From positions 5,082,001-5,146,000 of the forward strand of contig NZ_CP076135.1 in the NCBI RefSeq assembly GCF_018736105.1: a stretch of DNA of 64,000 nucleotides, given 5' to 3'. The position numbers and the translations under genes were made by a program. Below are positions 1 through 8,728 of the stretch, piece by piece. Origin of the DNA: Bradyrhizobium sediminis (GTDB lineage: Bacteria; Pseudomonadota; Alphaproteobacteria; Rhizobiales; Xanthobacteraceae). How positions within the stretch are numbered: position 1 is the stretch's first letter; every line of letters begins with the position of its first letter. A model generated the notes under the pieces. It did not search any database and was not told the DNA's origin. It saw only the letters and a list, made by a program, of their open reading frames with translations.

Positions 1-513
1 TGTCTGGCGCCGCTGGGCCTGAGTTTCGACGCCTGGCTGTTTCATCCGCAGATCTCCGAGCTGACCGATCTCGCCCGAGCCTTTCCCGACACCAGGATCG
101 TGCTCGATCATTGCGGCGGGCCGGTCGGCGTCGGCCGTTTTGCCGGCAAGCGCGAGGAGACCTTTCCGGCGTGGAAGGCCTCGATCCGGGAAATCGCGAA
201 ATGCCCGAACGTCTCGGTCAAGCTCGGCGGCCTCGCGATGTGCCTGCTCGGCTATGACTTTCACCTGCGGCCGAAGCCGCCGTCGTCGGAGGAGGCCGCC
301 GCGGCCTGGCGTCCCTATATAGAGACGTGCATCGAGGCCTTCGGCCCCGACCGGGCGATGTTCGAGAGCAACTTCCCGCCTGACAAGGGCCAGTGCAGCT
401 ATCAGGTGATCTTCAACGCCTTCAAGCGCATCGCCGCCCAATACAGCGAGGCCGAGAAGACTGCACTGTTCTCGAGGACGGCGGCGGAGTTTTACAAACT
501 GAAACTCGGGTGA
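1..513 (+). CDS. Amidohydrolase family protein, 5' truncated by window edge
   Basis: The frame is open from base 1 and ends with TGA at 511-513, leaving 170 visible codons. The fragment shows features of the TIM-barrel metal-dependent hydrolases (amidohydrolase 2 / COG3618 type): IVLDHCGG, then CPNVSVKLGGLAM, and near the C-terminus MFESNFPPDKG, the equivalent of the conserved SNFP metal-site segment. Members hydrolyse lactones or related small cyclic substrates; the substrate cannot be told from this part. The N-terminal metal-binding histidines lie outside the window. It converges on the helicase at 592-2544. Confidence 0.8.
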   Translation, partial: CLAPLGLSFDAWLFHPQISELTDLARAFPDTRIVLDHCGGPVGVGRFAGKREETFPAWKASIREIAKCPNVSVKLGGLAMCLLGYDFHLRPKPPSSEEAAAAWRPYIETCIEAFGPDRAMFESNFPPDKGQCSYQVIFNAFKRIAAQYSEAEKTALFSRTAAEFYKLKLG

Positions 514-591
514 GCCACGCCTTCGGCGCAGACGCTCGCGCCGCAGTCGCCGGGACGCTTCGGCGACCGTCATCATCAGCCTTCGTGATCA

Positions 592-2544
592 TCAGGCTTG
601 GCGATTCTTCTTCTTTTTCTTCTTTCCGAACGCGGCTTTCGCTGCAGGCGCGCCGGTATGCTGCGCCTGTCCGGCATGGGCCGGCCTGTCCCGGTGTCGC
701 TTCTTCTCGAAACCGGGCTCCCTGGCAAATTCCGGCCCGCCCTGGCGATGAGGCTTGCCGTGCGGCTTCGGCTCTCGCTCCTCGCGGGGACGTTCGTTGC
801 GGCGATCGCTGCGACCGCCCTCATGCGCCTCGCGCCGGGGATGCGAAGGCTTTTCCATCGGTGCCTGTGGCGCGCCTGCCAGCGGCTCGATGCGGATGTT
901 GTCTTCCTTGTCGGGGCGCCTGATCATGGCGGCGAAGGATTCCGCGGCCCGTGCGGAAATCTCGAACTCGGTGGTGGTGTCCATGATGCGGATGGCGCCG
1001 ATGTCCTGCTTGTCGATGCCGCCGCGGCGGCAGATCATCGGCAGCAGCCAGCGCGCTTCCGCGTTCTTCCGCCGGCCGATGGCGGCGCGGAACCACACGC
1101 TGCCCTCCGCCATGCCGTGACGCGGCGACGATTTTCCCGGCTTCGGCCGCGGCGCGCCGGCGCGATCCTCGCCTCGCGACGGCGCGCGATCTCTTTCCCG
1201 GCCGCGATCGTCACGCGATCGGCCTCCGCCCTGGCCGGGATCGAGTATGTCCTCCGGCGAAGGCAGCCGCGCGCGATAGAGCCGCGCCAGCGCCGCTGCG
1301 ATATCCTCCGGCGTCCGCTCGGCGAGCATGGCCTGCGCCAGCACCAGGTCCTCGGCGGTGTTCTCCTCCGCGAACAGGGTGTCCTTCAGCATGCGCTCCT
1401 GATCGAGCTTGCGGATTTCTTCCGCCGTGGGAGCCGTGCCCCAGACGGCGTCGATGCCTGCGAGATTCAGCAGCAATTCCGCGCGCCGCTTGCGCGCCGG
1501 CGGCACCAGCAGCACGCTGACCCCCTTGCGGCCGGCACGGCCGGTGCGGCCGGAACGGTGCTGCATCACCTCCGGGTCGTTCGGCAGGTCGGAGTGAATG
1601 ACGAGGTCGAGATTCGGCAGGTCGATGCCGCGCGCCGCCACGTCGGTGGCGACGCAGACGCGCGCGCGTCCGTCCCGCAACGCCTGCAACGCTTGGGTTC
1701 GCTCGTTCTGCGTCAATTCGCCCGACAGCGCGACCACGGAGAACCCGCGCTCCAGCAGCGTCGCCTGCAGATGCCGCACCGCGTTCCGGGTGTTGCAGAA
1801 CACCAGCGCGCTCGGCGATTCGAAGAAGCGCAGCACGTTGACGACCGCGTGCTCGACATCGCCCGGGACGATCCGGATGGCGCGGTACTCGATATCGGCA
1901 TGGCCGCCTTCGTCGCCCGCGACCTCGACGCGAAAGGCGTCGCGTTGATACTGCTTGGCCAGCGCGATGATGCCGCGCGGCAGGGTCGCCGAGAACAGCA
2001 GCGTGCGTCGGCTGTCCGGCGTGGTCTTGAGGATGAACTCCATGTCCTCGCGAAAGCCGAGATCGAGCATCTCGTCGGCCTCGTCGAGCACGACGGCCTT
2101 CAACTCCGAGACGTCGAGACGGCCGCGCCGCAAGTGATCGCACAACCGGCCGGGCGTGCCGACCACGATGTGGGCGCCGGCGGCCAGCTCGCGCTGCTCG
2201 CGGCGCGGATCCATGCCGCCGACGCAGGAAACCACGCGCGCATCGGCATATTGATAGAGCCATGCGAGTTCGCGTTGCACCTGCAAGGCGAGCTCGCGGG
2301 TCGGCGCCACGATCAAAGCCAGCGGCGCGGCCGCCCGCTCGAACCGCTCGGCGCCGTCGAGAAGGTTCTCGGCGACGGCGAGCCCATAGGCGACGGTCTT
2401 GCCGGAGCCGGTTTGCGCCGAAACCAGCAGGTCGCGGCCGCCGGCCTGGTCCGCCAGCACGGCGGTCTGCACGGCGGTCAGTTGATCATAGTTGCGTTCG
2501 GCTAACGCCCGGGCAAGCGGCGGAACTGTGGTCGAAAATGTCAC
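592..2544 (-). CDS. DEAD-box ATP-dependent RNA helicase with DbpA-like C-terminal domain
   Basis: A 650-residue ATP-dependent RNA unwinding enzyme, probably acting in ribosome assembly or RNA turnover. Motifs in order: AQTGSGKT (residues 43-50, Walker A), PTRELA (81-86), GTPGRL (129-134), DEAD (154-157), SAT (185-187) and HRSGRTGR (329-336). After the two RecA-like domains comes an Arg/Asp-rich linker. A DbpA/CsdA-type RNA-binding module follows at about 485-560 (GSVWFRAAIGR...). A very basic tail ends in a run of six lysines. This layout matches the DeaD/CsdA group rather than RhlE. An ATG start at 2544 is used. The 5' leader holds a hairpin (2567-2586). Confidence 0.95.
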   Translation of the reverse strand: MTFSTTVPPLARALAERNYDQLTAVQTAVLADQAGGRDLLVSAQTGSGKTVAYGLAVAENLLDGAERFERAAAPLALIVAPTRELALQVQRELAWLYQYADARVVSCVGGMDPRREQRELAAGAHIVVGTPGRLCDHLRRGRLDVSELKAVVLDEADEMLDLGFREDMEFILKTTPDSRRTLLFSATLPRGIIALAKQYQRDAFRVEVAGDEGGHADIEYRAIRIVPGDVEHAVVNVLRFFESPSALVFCNTRNAVRHLQATLLERGFSVVALSGELTQNERTQALQALRDGRARVCVATDVAARGIDLPNLDLVIHSDLPNDPEVMQHRSGRTGRAGRKGVSVLLVPPARKRRAELLLNLAGIDAVWGTAPTAEEIRKLDQERMLKDTLFAEENTAEDLVLAQAMLAERTPEDIAAALARLYRARLPSPEDILDPGQGGGRSRDDRGRERDRAPSRGEDRAGAPRPKPGKSSPRHGMAEGSVWFRAAIGRRKNAEARWLLPMICRRGGIDKQDIGAIRIMDTTTEFEISARAAESFAAMIRRPDKEDNIRIEPLAGAPQAPMEKPSHPRREAHEGGRSDRRNERPREEREPKPHGKPHRQGGPEFAREPGFEKKRHRDRPAHAGQAQHTGAPAAKAAFGKKKKKKNRQA

Positions 2545-2566
2545 GAGATGAAAAACCTTGGTTGGC

Positions 2567-2586
2567 GTTCAGCGGGAACGCTGAAC
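2567..2586 (-). promoter_or_regulatory. Hairpin in the helicase 5' leader
   Basis: Perfect 8-bp inverted repeat GTTCAGCG / CGCTGAAC around a GGAA loop, ending 22 nt upstream of the helicase start codon. Helicases of the DeaD/CsdA group are known for structured leaders; a regulatory role here is only inferred. The rest of the 2545-2825 gap shows no convincing gene. Confidence 0.35.
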
Positions 2587-2825
2587 GGGGCCTCGAACCC
2601 TCAAGGGGTCGAAGCTTGCATGTGGCTGGCAGATGCACAGCCGCGTCGGCGGTGGATTTGATTGAGTTGGGTGTCCTTTAGGCCAAATGCGGCCAAAACG
2701 CCATGGCTATGGTTGCATGCGAGATCGGCCGCATTGCCGGGCGCATCGGCGCCGCCGACAACAATTCGGGGCGAAACACGCCCGCTTTGGCATTGGGGCG
2801 GCCATTCGCGCCACCCGTTAACCAA

Positions 2826-4082
2826 TCAGGCCCACTCACCCTTCCTGAACACCGGCACCCGCCGGCCGTCGGCGTGGATGCCGTCGATGTCGGTCTGATC
2901 CGAGCCGATCATCCAGTCGATATGGATCAGGCTCTTGTTGCCGCCCTGGGCTGCGATCTGCTGCGGCGTCAGCTTGCCGCCGTCGACGAAACACTTCGAA
3001 TAGCACTGGCCAAGCGCGATGTGGCAGGCGGCGTTCTCGTCGAACAGGGTGTTGAAAAACAGCAACCCGCTTTTCGAGATCGGCGAGGAATGCGGCACCA
3101 GCGCCACTTCGCCGAGCCGGCGCGCGCCCTCGTCGGTATCCAGCACCTTGTTGAGCACCTCCGCGCCGCGCGTGGCCCTGGCTTCGACGATGCGGCCTTC
3201 CTCGAACCGCACCCCGATGCCGTCAATCAGCGAGCCCTGATAGGACAGCGGCTTGGAACTGACGACATGGCCGCTGACCCGCCGGCAATGCGGCGTGGTG
3301 AACACTTCCTCGGTCGGAATGTTGGCGTTGCAGGTGATGCCGTTCTTGGCCGTGGAGGCGCCGCCCTGCCATTCGTGGCCGTCGGCGAGACCGATCGTCA
3401 GATCGGTGTCCGGTCCGGAATAATGCAGCGCGCTGAAGCGCTGGCCATTCAGCCATTCGGTGCGCTCGCGAAGCACGGCGTTGTGCTTCTGCCATGCCGC
3501 GACGGCGCCATCCTTGTCGACGCGCGAGGCGGCGAAGATGGCGTCGGCGAGTTTGGCCACCGCGACGTCTTCCTCGTCGCCGGGAAACACCTGCCTGGCC
3601 CAGGCCGGGCTCGGATAGGCGATGATGTTCCAGTTGATGTCGAAGCCGACGATTTTCTCCAGCGCCGGCTGATAGGCCATCGAATTGGCCTTGCTGGCGC
3701 GCGAGACCTTGGCGGGGTCTTCATTCGCCAGCAGCATCGGATTGTCGGCGACGATGGCGAGCCGCGCGGTGTTGGCGACAAACGCCTTCGACATCCCCTC
3801 ATAGAGCCAGCCGGCAGCGCGATCGAAACTGTCATCCGGCGCGAAGCGGTAGCGCGCCAGCGTGACCTCTTCGTCGGACAGGATCGGCGTCACCAGGCCC
3901 GCGCCGGCCTTGTAGGCGTGCTCGGCGATCTTCCGCACCAGCGGCAGCGCCACGCTCGGCGCGGTCAGCAGCAGGTCCTGCCCCGGCTGCAGATTCAAGC
4001 CGACCCTGATGGCGACCTCGGCGAGCCGGTCGAGTTTTGCGGGGTCGATCGATGCCGAGATGTTGCGGTCGTGGATGGTCAT
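2826..4082 (-). CDS. M29 family metallo-aminopeptidase
   Basis: A 418-residue cytoplasmic exopeptidase that removes N-terminal amino acids from peptides using two metal ions. It matches the M29 (AmpS / aminopeptidase T) family in length and order. The N-terminal domain carries VGLNLQPGQDLLLTAP. The C-terminal catalytic half has NIPTEEVFTTP (metal-binding Glu), EGRIVEARA, HIALGQ and HIDWMIGSDQTDIDG. The ATG at 4082 is the first start. It stands alone; the upstream gap 4083-4313 is AT-richer than its surroundings and holds no gene I can support. Confidence 0.93.
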   Translation of the reverse strand: MTIHDRNISASIDPAKLDRLAEVAIRVGLNLQPGQDLLLTAPSVALPLVRKIAEHAYKAGAGLVTPILSDEEVTLARYRFAPDDSFDRAAGWLYEGMSKAFVANTARLAIVADNPMLLANEDPAKVSRASKANSMAYQPALEKIVGFDINWNIIAYPSPAWARQVFPGDEEDVAVAKLADAIFAASRVDKDGAVAAWQKHNAVLRERTEWLNGQRFSALHYSGPDTDLTIGLADGHEWQGGASTAKNGITCNANIPTEEVFTTPHCRRVSGHVVSSKPLSYQGSLIDGIGVRFEEGRIVEARATRGAEVLNKVLDTDEGARRLGEVALVPHSSPISKSGLLFFNTLFDENAACHIALGQCYSKCFVDGGKLTPQQIAAQGGNKSLIHIDWMIGSDQTDIDGIHADGRRVPVFRKGEWA

Positions 4083-4313
4083 GGCGGGGCCTCTTGCAGG
4101 TGCGAAGTCCTATCTAAACCTGCCATCGCGGGGTGCAATAGCCAACCCGTGAATCGTAGCCCGGCTCTGAATGTGCCCCGGACATTTGCACGATGACGAT
4201 AAAAATTCATGCCTGATGCGCGCTATTTGATCTCGCATTGGCGGGGACCAATACGTATTTATCAACCAGGTAGGAAATTCGCCCCAAGGACAACTCCGCA
4301 AAGGAGCCATCCA

Positions 4314-4520
4314 ATGGCGAACGTGCTAACCTCTGGGGCCTGGCTTTCTGCCCCGACCAGAAAACCCTCATTTTTCGCACGATTGTTGCGCGTCCAGATC
4401 GAATCCCGTCAGCGACGGGCTGACCGCGTTGTTGAGCAGTATCTTGCCACCCGCGGGCTCAAATTGACGGATGACGCAGAGCGTCGAATTGAGCGTCTGC
4501 TTTCCAAGGCGGGTGAATAG
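4314..4520 (+). CDS. Small hypothetical protein, 68 aa
   Basis: The ATG at 4314 is preceded by AAGGAG (4301-4306) at a 7-nt spacing. An upstream in-frame start at 4209 has no such site, so the short form is preferred. The product is basic and helical-looking, with Arg-rich text in the middle (QIESRQRRADRVVEQYL) and a charged C-terminus (LTDDAERRIERLLSKAGE). I recognise no domain. A 40-codon frame follows after two bases and may be translationally coupled. Confidence 0.6.
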   Translation: MANVLTSGAWLSAPTRKPSFFARLLRVQIESRQRRADRVVEQYLATRGLKLTDDAERRIERLLSKAGE

Positions 4521-4522
4521 CC

Positions 4523-4645
4523 ATGGTCACACTCATCATCATGCAGGTAGCAACCAGGCTCGCTCGCTTTGAGAAAGAGGTTCGTGAAACCTGGTTCGAA
4601 GCTCAGCGACTTCGTCGCATCCTTCGGGGCCCAACCGAGGAGTAG
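4523..4645 (+). CDS. Very small hypothetical protein, 40 aa
   Basis: The ATG at 4523 lies two bases after the TAG of the 68-aa gene and runs to TAG at 4643-4645. The translation begins MVTLIIMQVATRLARFEKEV and ends QRLRRILRGPTEE: a short hydrophobic start and then an amphipathic charged helix. It is too short to be judged by length alone. The tight spacing and balanced composition favour a real coupled gene. Function unknown. Confidence 0.45.
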   Translation: MVTLIIMQVATRLARFEKEVRETWFEAQRLRRILRGPTEE

Positions 4646-4932
4646 CTAGACCCCGCGCGGGCCCATCCGTTTGATTCCGCGGGACGCTCCGCCCATGCGG
4701 CTGATTGGTCTGTCCGGCCGCGTCGATCAGCGCGTGTATATACGCATGAGGACGGTGTCGCCCTAGGTGGAGTGAGCGAAGTCGAACGGCAGTCGACCCT
4801 CGTCCGCCGTTCTCACAACGGCGGACATTGCCCGTGACCTCCGCCGGTGGGTTACTCTTGCGGCAGCCGGCTCACCGGCCTTGCCGGCGAGCCAGAAGAA
4901 CCGCGCCCCGGACCGGCGCTGACCGAATCAGT

Positions 4933-5079
4933 CTAGCAACGCTGCCCGTTTGACAGACGACACTGGCCGCTACCGGGCTGGCTCTTTGCGTCTGAAGCGG
5001 TCTGGGCTTGCGCAAGTGATCCCCCGACGAAAACTGCAAGTGCAAACGCCGCTGCAACCAGAGCCGAAAAACGATTCAT
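4933..5079 (-). CDS. Small secreted hypothetical protein, 48 aa
   Basis: The start is ATG at 5079, with AGGAGG about 6 nt upstream on the minus strand. Residues 1-23 form a clear signal peptide (MNRFSALVAAAFALAVF, then GGSLAQAQ with a likely cleavage after AQA). The mature part is only about 25 residues, rich in Ser, Gly and Gln, with two cysteines (QCRLSNGQRC). It is probably periplasmic. Function unknown. The 4646-4932 stretch beyond its stop shows no convincing gene. Confidence 0.6.
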   Translation of the reverse strand: MNRFSALVAAAFALAVFVGGSLAQAQTASDAKSQPGSGQCRLSNGQRC

Positions 5080-5224
5080 GGAATCCTCCTGGTTCAAGAA
5101 CGCCACCCCCGGCTCGGCGGAGGTGGGTGACAAGGAATGTCGCGCCAACAGTGAGGTCGGCCAGCCGGGGCGTCATCCTCCAAATAGATGAAGACGATCG
5201 AAATCGAATGAGGGTCGCACCGCC

Positions 5225-6589
5225 CTATCCCGGCTTCGCGGCCGCCAGCACCCGGTCCACCATTTCGGGCGCAAGGCCGAGATAATTCTTCGGCGAGGTT
5301 AGCCGATCGATCGTCGCGCGGTCGATGCGCCCGGACACCTGCGGGTCGGCCGCCAGCGCGTCGGCGAGCGTCATGCCTTTCTCGCTGGCGAGGCGGCAGG
5401 CGTCGTAGACGATATCATGTGCCTGCTGCCGGCCGATCAGGGGCGCCAGTCCCATCATGACGGCTTCGGCGACGATCAGGCCGCGGCTGATGTCGAGATT
5501 GTCGGCCATCCGCTTCTCGTCGACGACCAGGCCGGCTAACGCGAACTTCGCCTGATGCAGGGCGCCGGCGGTGAGCACGAAGCTCTCCGGAATGGCCATC
5601 CACTCGGCATGCCACGGCCCGGTGGCGCGCTCGAAATCCTGCACCATCGCATCCAGCATCAGCCCGGCATGCTGTCGCACGGCCTTTGACGCCGCCAGCA
5701 TCAGCTCGGACGAGATCGGGTTGCGCTTCTGCGGCATCGTCGAGGACGCGCCGCGGCCCTTGACGAAGGGCTCGTAGACCTCGGCGAATTCGGTCGAGGC
5801 CATGATCATGATGTCGAGCGCGATCTTGCCGAGCGAGCCGGTCACCAGCGCGAGGAAATTCACGGCTTCCGCAAACCCGTCGCGGGCGACGTGCCAGGTG
5901 GACACGGGAACGCCGAGACCGAGTTCCTCGCAAAACGCCTGCTGGACTTCCAGCCCCTGGCCGCCGAGCGAAGCCAGGGTGCCGGCGGCGCCGGCGAACT
6001 GGCCGACCAGGACGCGCGGCTTCAATTGTTCGAGACGCTCGGCGTGGCGGTCGAACATCGCGAGATAAATCGCGGTCTTGTAGCCGAACGTCACCGGCAG
6101 CGCCTGCTGCAGATGGGTGCGGCCCGCCATCGGCGTATCGCGGTAGCGCCTCGACAGGCCGGCGAGGATGCCGCGTAGGGCTGCAATATCCTCCCCGATG
6201 ATCTTGAGACCCTCGCGCAGTTGCAGCACCACGGCGGTGTCCATGATGTCCTGCGTGGTCGCGCCCCAATGCACGTAGCGGCCGGCCTCGCCGCATTGCT
6301 TTGTCATTTGGTGGACCAGCGGCAAAATGGGGTAGCCGACGATATCGGTTTCCTTCCGCAAGGCATCGAAATCGAACGCCGTGACGTCGGTGCGCCTTGC
6401 GATTTCCTCCGCGGCCTCGGCCGGGATCACGCCGTAGCGCGCTTCAGCCCTGGCGAGCGCGATCTCGACCTCGGCATAGCGGGAGATCAGGCTGAAATCC
6501 GAAAACGCCTCGCGCATGGCAGGGGTGCCGAAGGCGTCGCGGAACAGGATGGAGTCGAGAACGGTGGTGGAGGCCGGGAAGGCGGGCAT
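5225..6589 (-). CDS. Fumarase/aspartase superfamily lyase, PcaB/PurB-like
   Basis: A 454-residue lyase of the class II fumarase/aspartase superfamily, which eliminates a leaving group from a succinyl-type substrate. Seen: HWGATTQDIMDT (active-site His), GRTHLQQALPVTFGYK, and the signature loop SSTMPQKRNP. The sequence GPWHAEWMAIPE after the signature is typical of the 3-carboxy-muconate cycloisomerase (PcaB) branch more than of adenylosuccinate lyase. No protocatechuate genes are nearby, so the substrate is open. The ATG at 6589 is chosen because GAGGA lies 5 nt upstream; a TTG at 6604 is also in frame. The aminotransferase at 6696-7844 lies upstream in the same direction. Confidence 0.85.
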   Translation of the reverse strand: MPAFPASTTVLDSILFRDAFGTPAMREAFSDFSLISRYAEVEIALARAEARYGVIPAEAAEEIARRTDVTAFDFDALRKETDIVGYPILPLVHQMTKQCGEAGRYVHWGATTQDIMDTAVVLQLREGLKIIGEDIAALRGILAGLSRRYRDTPMAGRTHLQQALPVTFGYKTAIYLAMFDRHAERLEQLKPRVLVGQFAGAAGTLASLGGQGLEVQQAFCEELGLGVPVSTWHVARDGFAEAVNFLALVTGSLGKIALDIMIMASTEFAEVYEPFVKGRGASSTMPQKRNPISSELMLAASKAVRQHAGLMLDAMVQDFERATGPWHAEWMAIPESFVLTAGALHQAKFALAGLVVDEKRMADNLDISRGLIVAEAVMMGLAPLIGRQQAHDIVYDACRLASEKGMTLADALAADPQVSGRIDRATIDRLTSPKNYLGLAPEMVDRVLAAAKPG

Positions 6590-6695
6590 TTGTATCCTCG
6601 TCAAAATCGCGGGTCAGCGGACGACGCTGTGGCACGGCGCTCCGCACAGGCGCGGATGGCGGACTTGATTGGCACCTGTTTCCTGCCGCCTGCGC

Positions 6696-7844
6696 TCAAG
6701 ATCCCGTCCGATCGAGCGCAGCGACCAGCTGGGCGAGGTCGGCTTCGGTGACATGAAGATGAGGCGCAAAGCGGATCGATTGCCCGCGCCGGCTCACGAA
6801 GACGCCCCGTTCGCGCAAGCTCGCGGCGAAGTCACCATCATCCCTGCCCGGCAGCGTCGCGCCAAACATGTGTGGCGCGCGCCGCATTGCCGGCAGCACG
6901 CCAAAACCTCGCGCTTCCAGCTCCGGCGCGATCCGGCCGGCTATTGTCCCGAGGCTCTCGGCGATCCGCGCGATGCCCCAGGCCCGGAGTTGTTCGAGCG
7001 CGGCGATCGCCGCGGGCAGGATTGTAGCGGTGCAGGTCTCGCCGACATCGAACCGCCGGGCCCCGGGACGATAGACATCGCTGTAATTCACGAGGTTCGC
7101 GAAATCCTCGGCGCCGGTGCGCGCCAGCCAGGTCTCTTCCAGCGGCCTGGCGTCGCGCCAGCGCGGCGCGACATACATCAAGCCGAAGCCGTAGGGGCAC
7201 AGCAGCCATTTGTAACCCGCCGCCACCATGAAATCCGGATCGATCGCCGCGAGATCCAGCGGCAGGGCACCGAGCGACTGGGTGACGTCGAGAACCAGAA
7301 CCGCGCCGATCCGCCGACAGGCGGCGCTGATTTGCGTGAGGTCGAGCAACGCACCGTTGGTCCAGTGACAGTGCGCCAGCGCGACGACGCGAATGCCCGG
7401 GCGGATCTCCTCGAGTATCGCGGCCGTCCAATCCCCGTCCGCAGGCGTTGCCACCGTCGTCAGGACCGCGCCGGCCTGCCCGGCCGCCCGGCGCCACGGC
7501 AGGACATTGGAGGGAAACTCGTCGGCCATCACCAGGATGCGGTCTCCCGGTTCGAGAGTCGGTTCGATGGCGCGTGCGGCGGCGCTCAATCCGTAACTGG
7601 CCGCGGGAATGACCGCCCATGCATCGGAATCAGCGCCGAACAGATCCGCGGCAAGACCGCGAATACTTTCCGCTTCGGCAAAGAAATCGGACGACTGACG
7701 TTCCCAGGGGCGGCTCTTGGCGCCGGCGGCTTCGAGCAGGCGAGCGCGCGAGACATTCAGCTGCGGGGCGTTGGAGGCGGTGTTGAAATAGGCCACACCT
7801 TCGGGAATGTCGAAGAGTTTACGTTGCGAACCTAAAGCATACAT
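6696..7844 (-). CDS. Class V aminotransferase (PLP-dependent)
   Basis: A 382-residue fold-type I PLP enzyme of the aminotransferase class V group, which includes cysteine desulfurases, isopenicillin-N epimerase-like enzymes and kynureninase-like proteins. The PLP aspartate lies in LVLDVTQSLGALPLDL and the Schiff-base lysine in MVAAGYKWLLCPYGFGLMY. FNTASNAPQLN near the N-terminus is the usual substrate-binding turn. I see no clear desulfurase catalytic cysteine loop, so desulfurase activity is not claimed. The start is ATG at 7844. It is followed by the lyase at 5225-6589 on the same strand, about 106 nt away, which could be one transcript. Confidence 0.85.
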   Translation of the reverse strand: MYALGSQRKLFDIPEGVAYFNTASNAPQLNVSRARLLEAAGAKSRPWERQSSDFFAEAESIRGLAADLFGADSDAWAVIPAASYGLSAAARAIEPTLEPGDRILVMADEFPSNVLPWRRAAGQAGAVLTTVATPADGDWTAAILEEIRPGIRVVALAHCHWTNGALLDLTQISAACRRIGAVLVLDVTQSLGALPLDLAAIDPDFMVAAGYKWLLCPYGFGLMYVAPRWRDARPLEETWLARTGAEDFANLVNYSDVYRPGARRFDVGETCTATILPAAIAALEQLRAWGIARIAESLGTIAGRIAPELEARGFGVLPAMRRAPHMFGATLPGRDDGDFAASLRERGVFVSRRGQSIRFAPHLHVTEADLAQLVAALDRTGS

Positions 7845-7984
7845 GCGGCCATCTCATCGCGGCTGAAGATCAATCGGATACTTTCGATCCCGGCAAGCGC
7901 GCCGAGGCGGATCCGGTATAGCATCCAAGCCGACCATCGCGAACAGCGATTGGAATCATATCTCCGTAGTCCCTTTCCCCGGGA

Positions 7985-8551
7985 TCAGTCTGCCCTGGAG
8001 CGCCGACGAGGATGCTGCCGTTTGGGCGGCTGTTCGAGCGCCCGAAGGCGGGCAACGAGACGCCGCCCCCGGCTGCGCATGGCGGGGCTGCCGGTACGCG
8101 CGAGGGTGCCGAGCAACGGGAGGACTTTCCCGCGCAGGACGGGGTCGCACGCCGCGAAGTCGGCGAGCGCCTGCATGGCAAATGTCTTCACGATCTTGCT
8201 GTCGTCATTCAGGTACTCGAACATCCACTTGATCGCGCGGCGCGTCTCCGCCGGCTCGAGCGTCAGCCGCGGCAGCATCTGGGCCAGATGCCAGCGCAAT
8301 TCCTGCTCGGCCGTTGTTGCCGCGAGCGCGAGCAGCGCGGCCTTGTGTGGCTGAAGCCACTGCGGATGCCGTCGCGTCACTTTCTCCGCCGCATCCGCAC
8401 AGCGCATCCGAACCAGGACATCGGCGTGGCTGAGCCCGCCGATTACTGTCGCAAGCAGCGATGGCCTTGCCAGAACGTCGCGCACGACGCGGTCCGACTG
8501 CCCGATCGACCTGCGATCTCCACCGGCGAGATGGCGAAGCAGATCGCGCAT
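7985..8551 (-). CDS. HEAT-repeat-like hypothetical protein
   Basis: 188 residues, predicted all-helical. Repeated short helices (VIGGLSHADVLVRMRCADAA, KIVKTFAMQALADFA) resemble HEAT or armadillo repeats, which usually mediate protein contacts. The C-terminus is strongly basic (RSRGRRLVARLRALEQPPKR). It starts with ATG at 8551 and has no signal peptide. The function cannot be named. It sits between Tex and the aminotransferase, all on the minus strand, with gaps of roughly 140-180 nt. Confidence 0.65.
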   Translation of the reverse strand: MRDLLRHLAGGDRRSIGQSDRVVRDVLARPSLLATVIGGLSHADVLVRMRCADAAEKVTRRHPQWLQPHKAALLALAATTAEQELRWHLAQMLPRLTLEPAETRRAIKWMFEYLNDDSKIVKTFAMQALADFAACDPVLRGKVLPLLGTLARTGSPAMRSRGRRLVARLRALEQPPKRQHPRRRSRAD

Positions 8552-8728
8552 GGCCTACCCCGCCGGCTCGCGCGGACCTGCGGTGGCGGAGGTCGGAAAA
8601 GCGCGCATTGATCTCCTCGTCAGACCGCGGGTGAGCGGATGATGCTCTGGTTCTTCAAGAGTAGCGCCGCGCCTGCGATTTGTCCGCCGTCCGGCAGGGA
8701 CCTTCCGGCCAGGCTTGTCTCTCTTGTC

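Noticed and set aside
598..2505. 635-codon plus-strand frame opposite the helicase
   Set aside because: It is antisense to a complete DEAD-box protein and has no recognisable domain or ribosome site.
2601..2825. 74-codon minus-strand frame between the helicase and aminopeptidase
   Set aside because: It has no ribosome site or recognisable features and is within range for chance frames in GC-rich DNA.
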